Below, piece after piece: positions 6,428 through 13,949 of a DNA stretch of 18,505 nucleotides. Within the stretch, counting starts at the first letter, position 1; each line of letters begins with the position of its first letter. Both the position numbers and the translations under genes were made by a program. The notes under the pieces are model-generated. The model saw only the letters and a list, made by a program, of their open reading frames with translations. It ran no database searches and had not been told where the DNA came from. The stretch is from positions 1 to 18,505 of the forward strand of contig JBMYYE010000045.1 of the NCBI GenBank assembly GCA_049609065.1, read 5' to 3'. The DNA comes from JBMYYE01 sp049609065. Its GTDB lineage: Bacteria; Pseudomonadota; Alphaproteobacteria; Rhodobacterales; Rhodobacteraceae.

Positions 6428-7399
6428 ATGACAATCCGAGCAGTCGTCAAAGGCGTAGGCCATTATCTTCCAGAACGCGTTGTTCCAAATAGCGAATTTG
6501 CCGAGAAAATCGACACATCCGATGAATGGATTCGGTCACGCTCGGGCATTCATCAACGCCATTTTGCCGCTGAAGGTGAATTGACATCGGACCTTGGAAC
6601 CAAAGCCGCGCAAAATGCGCTCACCGATGCAGGATTGGCGCCAGATGATATCGACGCCATCGTTGTCGCCACATCCACACCCGACAACACCTTTCCGTCT
6701 GCAGCCACGGTTATTCAACATAAACTTGGCATGACTCAAGGTTTTGCCTTTGATATCCAAGCGGTCTGTGCGGGATTTGTTTTTGCCCTTAACAATGCCA
6801 ACGCTTTAATCGCCTCTGGCCAAGTAAAACGCGTTTTGGTGATTGGTGCTGAAACATTTTCGCGCATTATGGATTGGGAAGATCGCACGACCTCCGTTCT
6901 TTTTGGCGATGGCGCAGGGGCGCTTGTCCTTGAGGCCCAAGGCGGCGCAGGCAGCGCACAAGATCGCGGTATTTTATCCGCTGATCTGAATTCCGATGGC
7001 CGTCACCGCGATATTCTTTATGTGGATGGTGGCGTGTCGACCGGGAAAACAGGCTATCTTCGTATGGAAGGCAAAGAAGTTTTCCGTCACGCTGTTGAGA
7101 AGCTCGCAAAAACTGCAAATGCCGCGCTCGACAAAGCTGATCTCACCCATGAAGACGTCGACTGGATTGTGCCACATCAGGCAAATATCCGCATCATTCA
7201 AGGCACAGCCAAGAAGATGGGGCTTTCGATGGACAATGTTGTTGTCACCGTTCATGAGCACGGAAATACATCCGCTGCATCCATTCCATTGGCGCTCTCT
7301 GTGGGCAAAAAACGGGGGCAAATCAAAGAAGGTGATCTCATCGTGACTGAAGCCATCGGCGGCGGTTTGGCATGGGGTGCTGTGGTTTTACGCTGGTAA
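6428..7399 (+). CDS. fabH: 3-oxoacyl-ACP synthase III (KAS III)
   Basis: 323 residues, standard FabH length. It condenses acetyl-CoA (or another short acyl-CoA) with malonyl-ACP to start fatty-acid synthesis. The catalytic triad is complete: Cys114 in QAVCAGF, His250 in VPHQANIRI and Asn280 in HGNTSAAS. Other family segments are the SDEWIRSRSGI substrate loop near the N-terminus, SVLFGDGAGALVLE and the C-terminal GGGLAWGAVVLRW. It follows plsX by 27 bases and is probably in the same transcript. No terminator is seen after it, but a separate promoter precedes ihfA. Confidence 0.97.
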   Translation: MTIRAVVKGVGHYLPERVVPNSEFAEKIDTSDEWIRSRSGIHQRHFAAEGELTSDLGTKAAQNALTDAGLAPDDIDAIVVATSTPDNTFPSAATVIQHKLGMTQGFAFDIQAVCAGFVFALNNANALIASGQVKRVLVIGAETFSRIMDWEDRTTSVLFGDGAGALVLEAQGGAGSAQDRGILSADLNSDGRHRDILYVDGGVSTGKTGYLRMEGKEVFRHAVEKLAKTANAALDKADLTHEDVDWIVPHQANIRIIQGTAKKMGLSMDNVVVTVHEHGNTSAASIPLALSVGKKRGQIKEGDLIVTEAIGGGLAWGAVVLRW

Positions 7400-7465
7400 C
7401 CCACGAAAATTCTTAAAAAAAACGCTATTTTCCACCAAATTCGCCTATTCAGGTCGTTGAATTCA

Positions 7466-7495
7466 TTGACTCGTAAAAAGTCTTGCCTCTATCAT
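7466..7495 (+). promoter_or_regulatory. Promoter for ihfA
   Basis: TTGACT (7466-7471), an 18-base spacer and TATCAT (7490-7495) form the best consensus promoter in the window. The predicted start near 7502 leaves a leader of about 19 bases, and GGAGG (7511-7515) precedes the ATG at 7521. The rest of the 121-base fabH-ihfA gap holds A/T-rich sequence without a clear terminator. Confidence 0.6.
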
Positions 7496-7520
7496 CCTTC
7501 CAATCATTGCGGAGGAAAAG

Positions 7521-7820
7521 ATGAGCGAAAAAACATTAACACGATTGGATCTATGTGAAGCCGTTTTTAACGAAGTGGGTCTTTCACGAACGGAATCTGC
7601 CGATTTGGTCGAAAGTGTTTTGGATCATGTATCCGACGCCCTTGTCTCTGGTGAAACCGTCAAAATCTCATCCTTTGGCACATTTTCATTGCGCGACAAA
7701 GCTGCACGCGTTGGCCGCAATCCGAAAACAGGCGAAGAAGCCACGATTTCCCCACGCCGCGTCTTGTCTTTTCGCCCCTCGCAGGTCATGAAAGACCGCG
7801 TTGCAACTGGCAATAAATAA
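7521..7820 (+). CDS. ihfA: Integration host factor subunit alpha
   Basis: 99 residues, the HU/IHF fold. IHF is an alpha-beta heterodimer that bends DNA sharply at specific sites and serves in transcription, replication and recombination. Seen: N-terminal LTRLDLCEAV, VKISSFGTFSLRDK, and the DNA-binding arm GRNPKTGEEATISPRRVLSF with the intercalating Pro in RNPKTGE. The alpha subunit is chosen over beta or HU by the N-terminal sequence and by the neighbours (downstream of fabH and upstream of a MerR gene, as in many Rhodobacterales). A strong Shine-Dalgarno GGAGG ends five bases before the ATG. The partner ihfB is not in the window. Confidence 0.95.
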   Translation: MSEKTLTRLDLCEAVFNEVGLSRTESADLVESVLDHVSDALVSGETVKISSFGTFSLRDKAARVGRNPKTGEEATISPRRVLSFRPSQVMKDRVATGNK

Positions 7821-7838
7821 CCTTTTTTGGAGCCATAA

Positions 7839-8756
7839 ATGTCGAAATCGGCAGATGCCTTTCGAACCATCTCTGAAGTAGCTGAATGGCTCGACACGCC
7901 CGCGCATGTTTTGCGCTTTTGGGAAGCACGATTTAAAGAAATAAGCCCGATTAAACGCGGAGGTGGACGGCGGTTCTACCGCCCCGAAGACATGCTTCTT
8001 TTAGGGGGCATCAAGCACCTTCTTCATGAAAAAGGCCTAACAATCAAAGCTGTGCAAGATATCCTTGCCTCAGAAGGCAATGATCATGTGGCCGGCCTAT
8101 CGCCTCTCTCACTGACAGGGGAAGCCACGCCAAAAGCCCAAAGCACAGCTGAGGAAAAACGAGTGGATGCGCCTACGCCCGCAGTTGAAGTGGCCGATAC
8201 AGGCGCCGCCGAACATGCGCCTGAAGCTCCATTCATCGAAGCCGAGCCTGAGGATCTTCCTCCTCAAAAATCAGCCGAGATTGTATCACTGAAACCTCCC
8301 ACCGCTCCTTCTGATCAGCCCCTCGCACCAGAAGAGGCTGCAACGGACGAGATTACAGCGCCAGCAGCCCCAAGTGAGGATCCCGCGCCCACAACGCCGC
8401 CCCTACAAGAAACCGCGCCTGCGCCACAAGAGCCAGAACCTCTTGAGGAGCCCGTCGCCATAGACGAAACGCCCGTTGAGCCAGCCCCAGTGGCAAAGGC
8501 TCCAGAAGATAGCACAGACATCGCCGCGGAGCCGATTGAAACCGACCCGCCCGCCGAAGATACCCCTTTGCAAAACAAGCGCCCGGCAATTGTCATGACG
8601 CCGCCTGATCCGGCGGATGATGCAGATGTTACACCAATTAATTCAGCCCTAGACAGGCTCAAGGCACAGCGACCAACATTTGAAAAATGTCCAGCTCAGG
8701 CGCGCGAAACTGCGATTTCCGCACTTCGGGAGTTGAGCAAAAAGCTTGCGGGATAA
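7839..8756 (+). CDS. MerR-family regulator with long Pro/Glu-rich C-terminal region
   Basis: 305 residues. Residues about 8-75 form a MerR winged helix-turn-helix (TISEVAEWLDTPAHVLRFWE, GGGRRFYRPEDM, LLHEKGLTIKAVQDIL). No effector-binding Cys cluster is seen after it. From about residue 85 to 265 the protein is low-complexity, dominated by Pro, Ala, Glu and Asp, and probably disordered. The last 40 residues (INSALDRLKAQR to the end) look helical again. MerR proteins of this kind commonly follow ihfA in alphaproteobacteria; their targets are not established. GGAG lies seven bases before the ATG and the gene begins 18 bases after ihfA, so the two are likely co-transcribed. Length varies in relatives mainly through the disordered region. 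Confidence 0.85.
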   Translation: MSKSADAFRTISEVAEWLDTPAHVLRFWEARFKEISPIKRGGGRRFYRPEDMLLLGGIKHLLHEKGLTIKAVQDILASEGNDHVAGLSPLSLTGEATPKAQSTAEEKRVDAPTPAVEVADTGAAEHAPEAPFIEAEPEDLPPQKSAEIVSLKPPTAPSDQPLAPEEAATDEITAPAAPSEDPAPTTPPLQETAPAPQEPEPLEEPVAIDETPVEPAPVAKAPEDSTDIAAEPIETDPPAEDTPLQNKRPAIVMTPPDPADDADVTPINSALDRLKAQRPTFEKCPAQARETAISALRELSKKLAG

Positions 8757-8795
8757 GCATTTGCACCGCTGTTTGAACCAAGCCTCATTTCGCGC

Positions 8796-8823
8796 TTGCC
8801 CTACTGTAAAAAATCGCTATGTA
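8796..8823 (+). promoter_or_regulatory. Candidate promoter for tRNA-Pro
   Basis: TTGCCC (8796-8801), a 16-base spacer and TATGTA (8818-8823) would start transcription near 8830, about five bases before the mature tRNA 5' end. Confidence 0.5.
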
Positions 8824-8834
8824 AGGTGGCAATT

Positions 8835-8911
8835 CGGGCTATGGCGCAGCCTGGTAGCGCGTCCGTCTGGGGGACGGAAGGTCGCAGGTTCAAGTCCTGC
8901 TAGCCCGACCA
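8835..8911 (+). tRNA. tRNA-Pro, anticodon GGG
   Basis: 77 bases with CCA encoded. The acceptor stem is CGGGCTA with TAGCCCG, and the D stem GCGC with GCGC. The anticodon stem TCCGT/ACGGA encloses the loop CTGGGGG, giving anticodon GGG, which reads CCC and CCU. The T stem is GCAGG/CCTGC with loop TTCAAGT. The C1-G72 first pair and discriminator A are proline identity features in bacteria. All stems pair fully. An overlapping open frame (8746-8970) is not a gene. Confidence 0.97.
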
Positions 8912-8921
8912 GAGTTTCAAT

Positions 8922-8956
8922 AACCGCCCACACAGTCACTGTGTTGGGCGGTTTTT
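8922..8956 (+). terminator. Intrinsic terminator after tRNA-Pro
   Basis: AACCGCCCA (8922-8930) pairs with TGGGCGGTT (8945-8953), and CACAG (8931-8935) with CTGTG (8939-8943). T8944 is bulged, the loop is TCA, and the run of five T (8952-8956) follows. Fourteen pairs make this the clearest terminator in the window. Confidence 0.92.
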
Positions 8957-8989
8957 GCAAATTAGCATGATGCAATCAGGGAGGTTCGC

Positions 8990-10078
8990 ATGACAACAGG
9001 TGTATTGGCCAGTCAAACGCTCAAAGACATGATCGCCAATGGTGAAATTGGCGCAACTCCTGATATTATCGAGGCCCAAATCCAACCCGCATCTATCGAT
9101 TTGCGTTTGGGAACAGTTGCTTACCGTGTACGTGCGTCATTCCTTACGGGGAGCGGCAAAGCCGTCAAAGACCGCCTTCATGAATTTGAAATGCACCGGA
9201 TCGACCTCACCAATGGGGCGGTTTTGGAAAAGGGCTGCGTCTATGTGGTGCCTTTGATGGAACATCTTGCGCTTCCTACTGACATTTCGGCGGTGGCGAA
9301 TGCCAAATCATCCACGGGGCGATTGGACCTTTTGACCCGCACCATCACCGATGGCGGCACCGAATTTGATCGGATCCCTGCCGGGTATAATGGGCCGCTT
9401 TATGCGGAAATTTGCCCCCGTAGTTTTTCGGTTTTGGCCCGCCCTGGCATGCGGCTCAATCAAATCCGTTTTCGCCAAGGTCAGGCGCTTATTTCTGATG
9501 CAGACCTCATGGCGCGCCATGCCAAAGATCGGCTTGTCGATGGGGATGCGCATATTGATGGCGGGCTTGGATTTTCCGTCGACCTTAAACCCCAAGACGG
9601 CGGCACATTGGTTGGGTTTCGGGCAAAACCCCATACAGGCGTAATCGATCTCGATAATATTGGTCATTATGATCCCCAAGAATATTGGGAACCCATCCAC
9701 AGCTCCGACGGGCGCATTATTTTGGATCCGGGCGCGTTTTACATCCTTGTGAGCCGAGAAGCCGTGCATATCCCCCCCGATTGCGCCGCCGAGATGGCGC
9801 CATACCTTGCTATGGTTGGTGAATTTCGCGTGCATTATGCAGGGTTCTTTGATCCGGGCTTTGGCCATGACGCCGCAGGGGGTGCAGGATCGCGCGGTGT
9901 GCTGGAAGTGCGCTGTCACGAAAGCCCGTTTGTGCTTGAACATGGGCAAATTGTCGGGCGTCTCGTCTATGAAAAGATGTCTGAGGTGCCTGACCTTCTT
10001 TATGGGGCAGACCTGAAATCAAATTACCAAGGCCAAGGCTTAAAGCTTTCCAAGCATTTTAAGCCCCCGACGTCCTAG
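8990..10078 (+). CDS. dcd: 2'-deoxycytidine 5'-triphosphate deaminase, double-length form
   Basis: 362 residues, about twice the usual Dcd length (about 190). The family deaminates dCTP to dUTP, feeding dTMP synthesis. The first half has IQPASIDLRLG (31-41), the nucleotide-binding AKSSTGRLDL (105-114), and GPLYAEICPRSF with the likely catalytic Glu140, then RPGMRLNQIRF. The second half (about 195-345) repeats the fold in weaker form: HYAGFFDPGFG (282-292), GVLEVR with Glu306, and PFVLEHGQIVGRLVYE. It therefore reads as a tandem duplication of the dUTPase/Dcd jelly-roll in one chain, as I recall for alphaproteobacterial long Dcd proteins. GGGAGG lies about five bases before the ATG. No promoter is obvious in the 33 bases after the tRNA terminator. 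The MFS gene follows after eight bases. Confidence 0.9.
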   Translation: MTTGVLASQTLKDMIANGEIGATPDIIEAQIQPASIDLRLGTVAYRVRASFLTGSGKAVKDRLHEFEMHRIDLTNGAVLEKGCVYVVPLMEHLALPTDISAVANAKSSTGRLDLLTRTITDGGTEFDRIPAGYNGPLYAEICPRSFSVLARPGMRLNQIRFRQGQALISDADLMARHAKDRLVDGDAHIDGGLGFSVDLKPQDGGTLVGFRAKPHTGVIDLDNIGHYDPQEYWEPIHSSDGRIILDPGAFYILVSREAVHIPPDCAAEMAPYLAMVGEFRVHYAGFFDPGFGHDAAGGAGSRGVLEVRCHESPFVLEHGQIVGRLVYEKMSEVPDLLYGADLKSNYQGQGLKLSKHFKPPTS

Positions 10079-10086
10079 ATTTCACC

Positions 10087-11250
10087 ATGCCAAATCGCAT
10101 CACTCTTTTGCTCATGGCCTGCGTTGGGGTTGTGGGGGTCAACAGTTTGCTTTTGTCCCCAATCGCGGCAACGGTTGCACGTGATTTAGGCGGAAGCGAC
10201 TATAAAACAGTGCTTTATGCTGTGTCTGCGTTTGGGGTTGGTGTGGCTATTTCCGCACTTTTGCTTGCGCCTATTTCGGATCGCATTGGCGCGGATCGGG
10301 CCATTTCACGCGCCATGCTTGTGTTGATTGTGACCCTCATCAGTTCTGGGCTTGCGCCATCTCTTCTTATTTTGACACTCAGTCAAAGCATCGCCGGCCT
10401 TAGTGCAGGTGTTGCCATCCCTGCGCTCTATGGATTGGCGGCCCATGTCGCGCCCAAAGGCAAAGAAGCCCAAGTCGTCGGTTTTGTTCTCTCAGGCTGG
10501 ATGGTATCGATGATCGCGGGGGTCTCCGTCTCAGCTTATATTGCGCATTATTTTGGCTGGCGCATGATTTATCTGCTGCTGGTGCTGGCCACCGCCTTGT
10601 GTTGGCTTGGCCTAAACCGCGCCAATATTCCAGATATTGCACGCAGCACGACCCGCACAAGTCCGTTCACAGCCCTTAACGTACCAGGTGTACGCGGCGG
10701 ACTTTTTTCAGTCACCATGCTCGGCTTGGGGTTTTATGGGATATACAATTATATCGGTGCGCATCTCGAAGATGTGTTGCTGCGCCCTGTAAAAGATGCG
10801 GGGTTGTTTACCCTTCTTTATGGTGTCGGCTTTGGGCTTTCGACGATTTTGGATCCCATTGTCGATCGGATCGGCTTGCGACGGGGTCTGATTTACAGCT
10901 TCTTGAGCCTTGGCCTGCTCTATATCCTTTTCGCACAGGTCGTTGACACCTACTGGATGATTGCAGGGTACTTTTTCATCTGGGGCATTTTTCAACATCT
11001 GGGGCTCAACATGACTGTGAGCCGCCTCACCCACCTAGATCCAAGCCAGCGCGGCGCGATCATGGGGCTCAATTCAACAATGATGTATCTTTGCGTATTT
11101 GGGGCCACATTTGTCTATGCGCCGCTCTTTGAACGTTTTGGCATGGCCGGAAATGCCTATTTTTCCGCTTTGCTTATCCTATTGGGCGCAGGTGAAGCGA
11201 TCGTGACCCGCCGCCGTACCAAGCGGCTGGCGGAAACACGCGCGTCTTAG
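10087..11250 (+). CDS. MFS transporter
   Basis: 387 residues, mostly hydrophobic, with about twelve membrane segments, the usual size of a major facilitator permease in the inner membrane. The cytoplasmic loop between helices 2 and 3 carries the MFS motif A variant APISDRIGADR, and helix 5 has GWMVSMIAGVSVSAYI. A central cytoplasmic loop (about 195-205) separates the halves. The pattern suits drug or sugar efflux permeases of the AraJ/Bcr type, but the substrate cannot be told. It begins eight bases after dcd without a good Shine-Dalgarno, so it is probably translated by coupling. Its stop overlaps by four bases the end of the leftward small gene. Confidence 0.85.
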   Translation: MPNRITLLLMACVGVVGVNSLLLSPIAATVARDLGGSDYKTVLYAVSAFGVGVAISALLLAPISDRIGADRAISRAMLVLIVTLISSGLAPSLLILTLSQSIAGLSAGVAIPALYGLAAHVAPKGKEAQVVGFVLSGWMVSMIAGVSVSAYIAHYFGWRMIYLLLVLATALCWLGLNRANIPDIARSTTRTSPFTALNVPGVRGGLFSVTMLGLGFYGIYNYIGAHLEDVLLRPVKDAGLFTLLYGVGFGLSTILDPIVDRIGLRRGLIYSFLSLGLLYILFAQVVDTYWMIAGYFFIWGIFQHLGLNMTVSRLTHLDPSQRGAIMGLNSTMMYLCVFGATFVYAPLFERFGMAGNAYFSALLILLGAGEAIVTRRRTKRLAETRAS

Positions 11251-11477
11251 AACCGCTTTATACGCCGCGTCATACGCATCGCATCCTTCATGCGCTTTTC
11301 GCTTTCTTTTGAAGAGCGTGCCAATTCCACCTGTTCCTCTTGCGTCATAGGTATGCCTTCGGCTTCACGTTTTGCTTTTTTGCGGTTGGCAAATGCACCA
11401 ATCGCCCAATTTGTGCCGCTATGCATGAGCTTTGCAATAACGATACGCATTGCCATCTGAATTATTCTGTTCATCAT
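11247..11477 (-). CDS. Small basic protein of unknown function, downstream of scpB
   Basis: 76 residues. I do not recognise a named family, though short basic proteins of this look occur in Rhodobacterales. The N-terminal third is moderately hydrophobic and Met/Ile-rich (MMNRIIQMAMRIVIAKLMH), then comes a basic patch NRKKAKREAEG, a segment MTQEEQVELARSSKESEKR likely to be helical, and a basic end MRMTRRIKRF. It has no Cys. AGGAG lies four bases before the first ATG (seven before the second). It starts 11 bases after the scpB stop on the same strand, so it is very likely the last gene of the argS-scpB operon. Nucleic-acid or membrane-surface binding is conceivable from its charge but not shown. 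Confidence 0.7.
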   Translation of the reverse strand: MMNRIIQMAMRIVIAKLMHSGTNWAIGAFANRKKAKREAEGIPMTQEEQVELARSSKESEKRMKDAMRMTRRIKRF

Positions 11478-11488
11478 TTTTCTCCTGC

Positions 11489-12148
11489 CTAGTCGTCTTC
11501 AAAAAGGGCACTTTGGCTGTCATCGTCTAACGCAACGTCCGCACCAGGTGGTGGACGATTGTCCAAAAGCCCCGCTTGGCGCAATTCTTTCATTCCCGGA
11601 AGATCACGCGCAGTTTCAAGGCCAAAGTGATCCATAAATTCCGTTGTCACCACAAAAGTAACAGGTCGTCCAGGCGTTTGTTTGCGGCGCCCAAATTTAA
11701 TCCACTCTTGATCCAGCAACAAATCAATCGTGCCACGTGATACGGAGACCCCACGAATTTCTTCGATCTCAGCGCGCGTCACAGGTTGATGATAGGCGAT
11801 AATGGCCAGCGTCTCAATCGCAGCACGTGACAGTTTGCGGGTTTCCACCGTTTCACGTTGCATCAAGAACGCCATGTCCGAGGCCGTACGCAGCGCATAG
11901 GCATCTCCGGCTTTCACCACTTGCACCCCTCGACCATCATAGCGCTTTTGCACATGAAGAATGGCCTCATTCACATCACAGCCCTGAGGCATCCGATCAA
12001 CAAAATCCTTTAACCGCACTGGGTCCGCAGACGCAAATAAGATGGCTTCGACCATGCGTTCTTGCTCCGCCATTGGCGGACCTGCAAAAAGGCTTTCTGA
12101 GCGCTCTTCTATAGGTTCATTTTCATCCATGTCCGTGTGATCGGTCAT
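11489..12148 (-). CDS. scpB: Segregation and condensation protein B
   Basis: 219 residues. ScpB is a dimer of winged-helix proteins that joins ScpA and SMC to form the bacterial condensin, compacting and separating sister chromosomes. Seen: an acidic N-terminal tail (about 1-22), MVEAILFASADPVRLKDF, the winged-helix core RKLSRAAIETLAIIAYHQPVTRAEIEEIRGV with the family's AY.QPVTR motif, LLDQEWIKFGRRKQTPGRP and FMDHFGL. The C-terminal tail is short and acidic (DDDSQSALFEDD). The start overlaps the scpA stop by four bases (ATGA type), so the two are translationally coupled. Confidence 0.95.
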   Translation of the reverse strand: MTDHTDMDENEPIEERSESLFAGPPMAEQERMVEAILFASADPVRLKDFVDRMPQGCDVNEAILHVQKRYDGRGVQVVKAGDAYALRTASDMAFLMQRETVETRKLSRAAIETLAIIAYHQPVTRAEIEEIRGVSVSRGTIDLLLDQEWIKFGRRKQTPGRPVTFVVTTEFMDHFGLETARDLPGMKELRQAGLLDNRPPPGADVALDDDSQSALFEDD

Positions 12149-12948
12149 TCTATTTTGCTCCGTATTTCAATTGGGGCGAATGTTTTTTCTTGGCGCAGTT
12201 CGATCTTACCGCCTTTGGCGAGCTCGAGGCTCGCGGCAAAATTTGCCGCCGTGGCTGAGCGCCGTCTCTTGGGATCGGCATCCCAGCCATCTGGCAAATA
12301 AGTTTCTAAACTGGTCCAGCTTTTGGCATAGCCGATCAACCCGCGCATGCGTTCCAAGGCTTCTTCCATGGTAAAGACGCTTTCGCGGTCAAATACAAAG
12401 GGGCGGAACTCATCTTTGGTGCGGATGCGGGCATAGGCTTGCATCACATCCAAAAGTGTGGCCTGAAATGTCGTGCGCCGCGACCGGACCACCGTTTCAG
12501 GTGCCCCACGCGGGAAAAAGTCACGGTGCTTTTGATCCCTCGCCATAAGCCGAGCCGCCGATTTTCGCATGGCTTCCAGACGTTCCAGCTGAAACGCCAA
12601 ATGCGCCGCGAGCTCTTCACCTGATGGGCCTTCTTCGGATGGATCAGGTGGCAACAACAGACGTGATTTTAAAAATGCGAGCCACGCCGCCATCACCAGA
12701 TAATCCGCCGCAAGTTCAATCCGAAGCTTTTTCGCACGCTCGACAAAACCCAGATATTGCACCGCCAGATCAAGGATCGAAATTTGGCGCAAATCCACCT
12801 TTTGTGTCCGCGACAGCATCAGCAACAAATCAAGCGGCCCCTCAAAGCCGTCCACATCGACAATCAATGCCTCTTCGGCCAAACGATCTTCGACCGACTG
12901 GGGGGACGCGTCTTGCGCCTGATATTGAAGCGGGATCACATCTGACAT
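12145..12948 (-). CDS. scpA: Segregation and condensation protein A
   Basis: 267 residues, the kleisin subunit that bridges SMC heads. The N-terminal domain has FEGPLDLLLMLSRTQKVDLRQISI (the typical FEGPLDLLL motif), then DLAVQYLGFVERAKKLRIELAADYLVMAAWLAFLKSRLLLP, both hallmarks of ScpA. A variable middle region carries Glu-rich and Arg-rich stretches. The C-terminal winged helix (about 235-267: RRSATAANFAASLELAKGGKIELRQEKTFAPI) binds the SMC head. It starts five bases after the nagZ stop. Confidence 0.95.
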   Translation of the reverse strand: MSDVIPLQYQAQDASPQSVEDRLAEEALIVDVDGFEGPLDLLLMLSRTQKVDLRQISILDLAVQYLGFVERAKKLRIELAADYLVMAAWLAFLKSRLLLPPDPSEEGPSGEELAAHLAFQLERLEAMRKSAARLMARDQKHRDFFPRGAPETVVRSRRTTFQATLLDVMQAYARIRTKDEFRPFVFDRESVFTMEEALERMRGLIGYAKSWTSLETYLPDGWDADPKRRRSATAANFAASLELAKGGKIELRQEKTFAPIEIRSKIE

Positions 12949-12953
12949 GGGAC

Positions 12954-13949
12954 CTAGTGTGTTGTTAAGCGTTCTAACTCAAACTCTAGGGCCTCTCGCG
13001 ATGTCTCACTAGGGGAAATCCGTTGATCTAAGGCCAAATTCAACCGCTTTTTAGAGATTTCAGACAGTTTTGGGCAATTTTGCGCGATTTTTTCCATCTC
13101 GGTCAATGTGCCATTGCAATGCAACACCACATCACACCCCGCCCGAAGCGCCGCTTGGGCGCGGATTTCAATCGTGCCATTCAAAGCTTCCATGGAAATA
13201 TCGTCGCTCATCAACAGGCCTTCGAACCCGATTTCCGTGCGGATAACACCCATCATTTTGGCGCTGGTTGTGGCAGGTGCATTCGGATCGATCGCATCAA
13301 ATACGATATGGGCACTCATCCCCATCGGGCAGTCATTCAGCGCCCGAAAAACCGCAAAATCCGTTTCCTGTAAAGTGTCAAAATCCGCCCCAACATGAGG
13401 GAGATCCTTATGGCTATCAAGCGTTGCACGCCCATGGCCCGGAATATGTTTTAAAACAGGGAGAACCCCACCATCCAACAAGCCGCGCGCCACTTGACGG
13501 GCATTTTCAATCACGGTTTTGGCATCAAACCCACAACACCGGTTGCGTAAAACCGCATGGGTGTCGTCATGGGCGATGTCGGCGCATGGGGCGCAATTCA
13601 CATCGATCCCCACCGCTTGCAAATCATGTGCAATGATACGGTTTCGAAGATATGCGATACGTCCCGCCTGTACGCCAGCGCGCTGCATTTCGTCCAACAT
13701 CGGCTGCCAGATGCGCCAATGCGGGGCGCTCATACGTTCCACCCGTCCGCCTTCTTGGTCGATCAAAATCGGGGCATTCCAACCCACGGCATCCCGCAAG
13801 CTTGTCGTCAAAGCCAAAAGTTGCGTGGGTGTTTCAATATTGCGGCCAAATAGGATAAAGCCCGCAGGGTCCACAGCCCGAAAAAACGCGGCTTCTTTGG
13901 GGGAGAGGGTTAGACCTTCACAGCCAAAAATTGCTGCTGTATTAGACAT
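12954..13949 (-). CDS. nagZ: Beta-N-acetylhexosaminidase NagZ (GH3)
   Basis: 331 residues, usual for NagZ. This cytoplasmic enzyme removes N-acetylglucosamine from anhydromuropeptides during peptidoglycan recycling. No signal peptide is seen. Motifs are GFILFGRNI, LIDQEGGRVERM (63-73), KHIPGHG (167-173) with DSH (178-180) forming the His/Asp catalytic pair of GH3 NagZ, and LMSDDISMEAL with the likely nucleophile Asp249. The start codon directly follows the stop of the SPOR gene with no gap. The place between a SPOR protein and scpA is, as I recall, the standard Rhodobacterales order. Confidence 0.95.
   Translation of the reverse strand: MSNTAAIFGCEGLTLSPKEAAFFRAVDPAGFILFGRNIETPTQLLALTTSLRDAVGWNAPILIDQEGGRVERMSAPHWRIWQPMLDEMQRAGVQAGRIAYLRNRIIAHDLQAVGIDVNCAPCADIAHDDTHAVLRNRCCGFDAKTVIENARQVARGLLDGGVLPVLKHIPGHGRATLDSHKDLPHVGADFDTLQETDFAVFRALNDCPMGMSAHIVFDAIDPNAPATTSAKMMGVIRTEIGFEGLLMSDDISMEALNGTIEIRAQAALRAGCDVVLHCNGTLTEMEKIAQNCPKLSEISKKRLNLALDQRISPSETSREALEFELERLTTH

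Noticed and set aside
7400..7465. A/T-rich stretch after fabH as a terminator or attachment site
   Set aside because: No stable stem and no repeat partner were found, only A runs upstream of the ihfA promoter.
8315..8662. Ser/Gly/Ala-rich frame antisense to the MerR tail
   Set aside because: It is the complement of the Pro/Ala/Glu low-complexity region, with no independent support.
8746..8970. Open frame of 74 codons across the tRNA-Pro gene and terminator
   Set aside because: It is explained fully by the tRNA and its terminator. The familiar translated tRNA pattern (RKVAGSSPASPT) gives it away, and there is no ribosome site.
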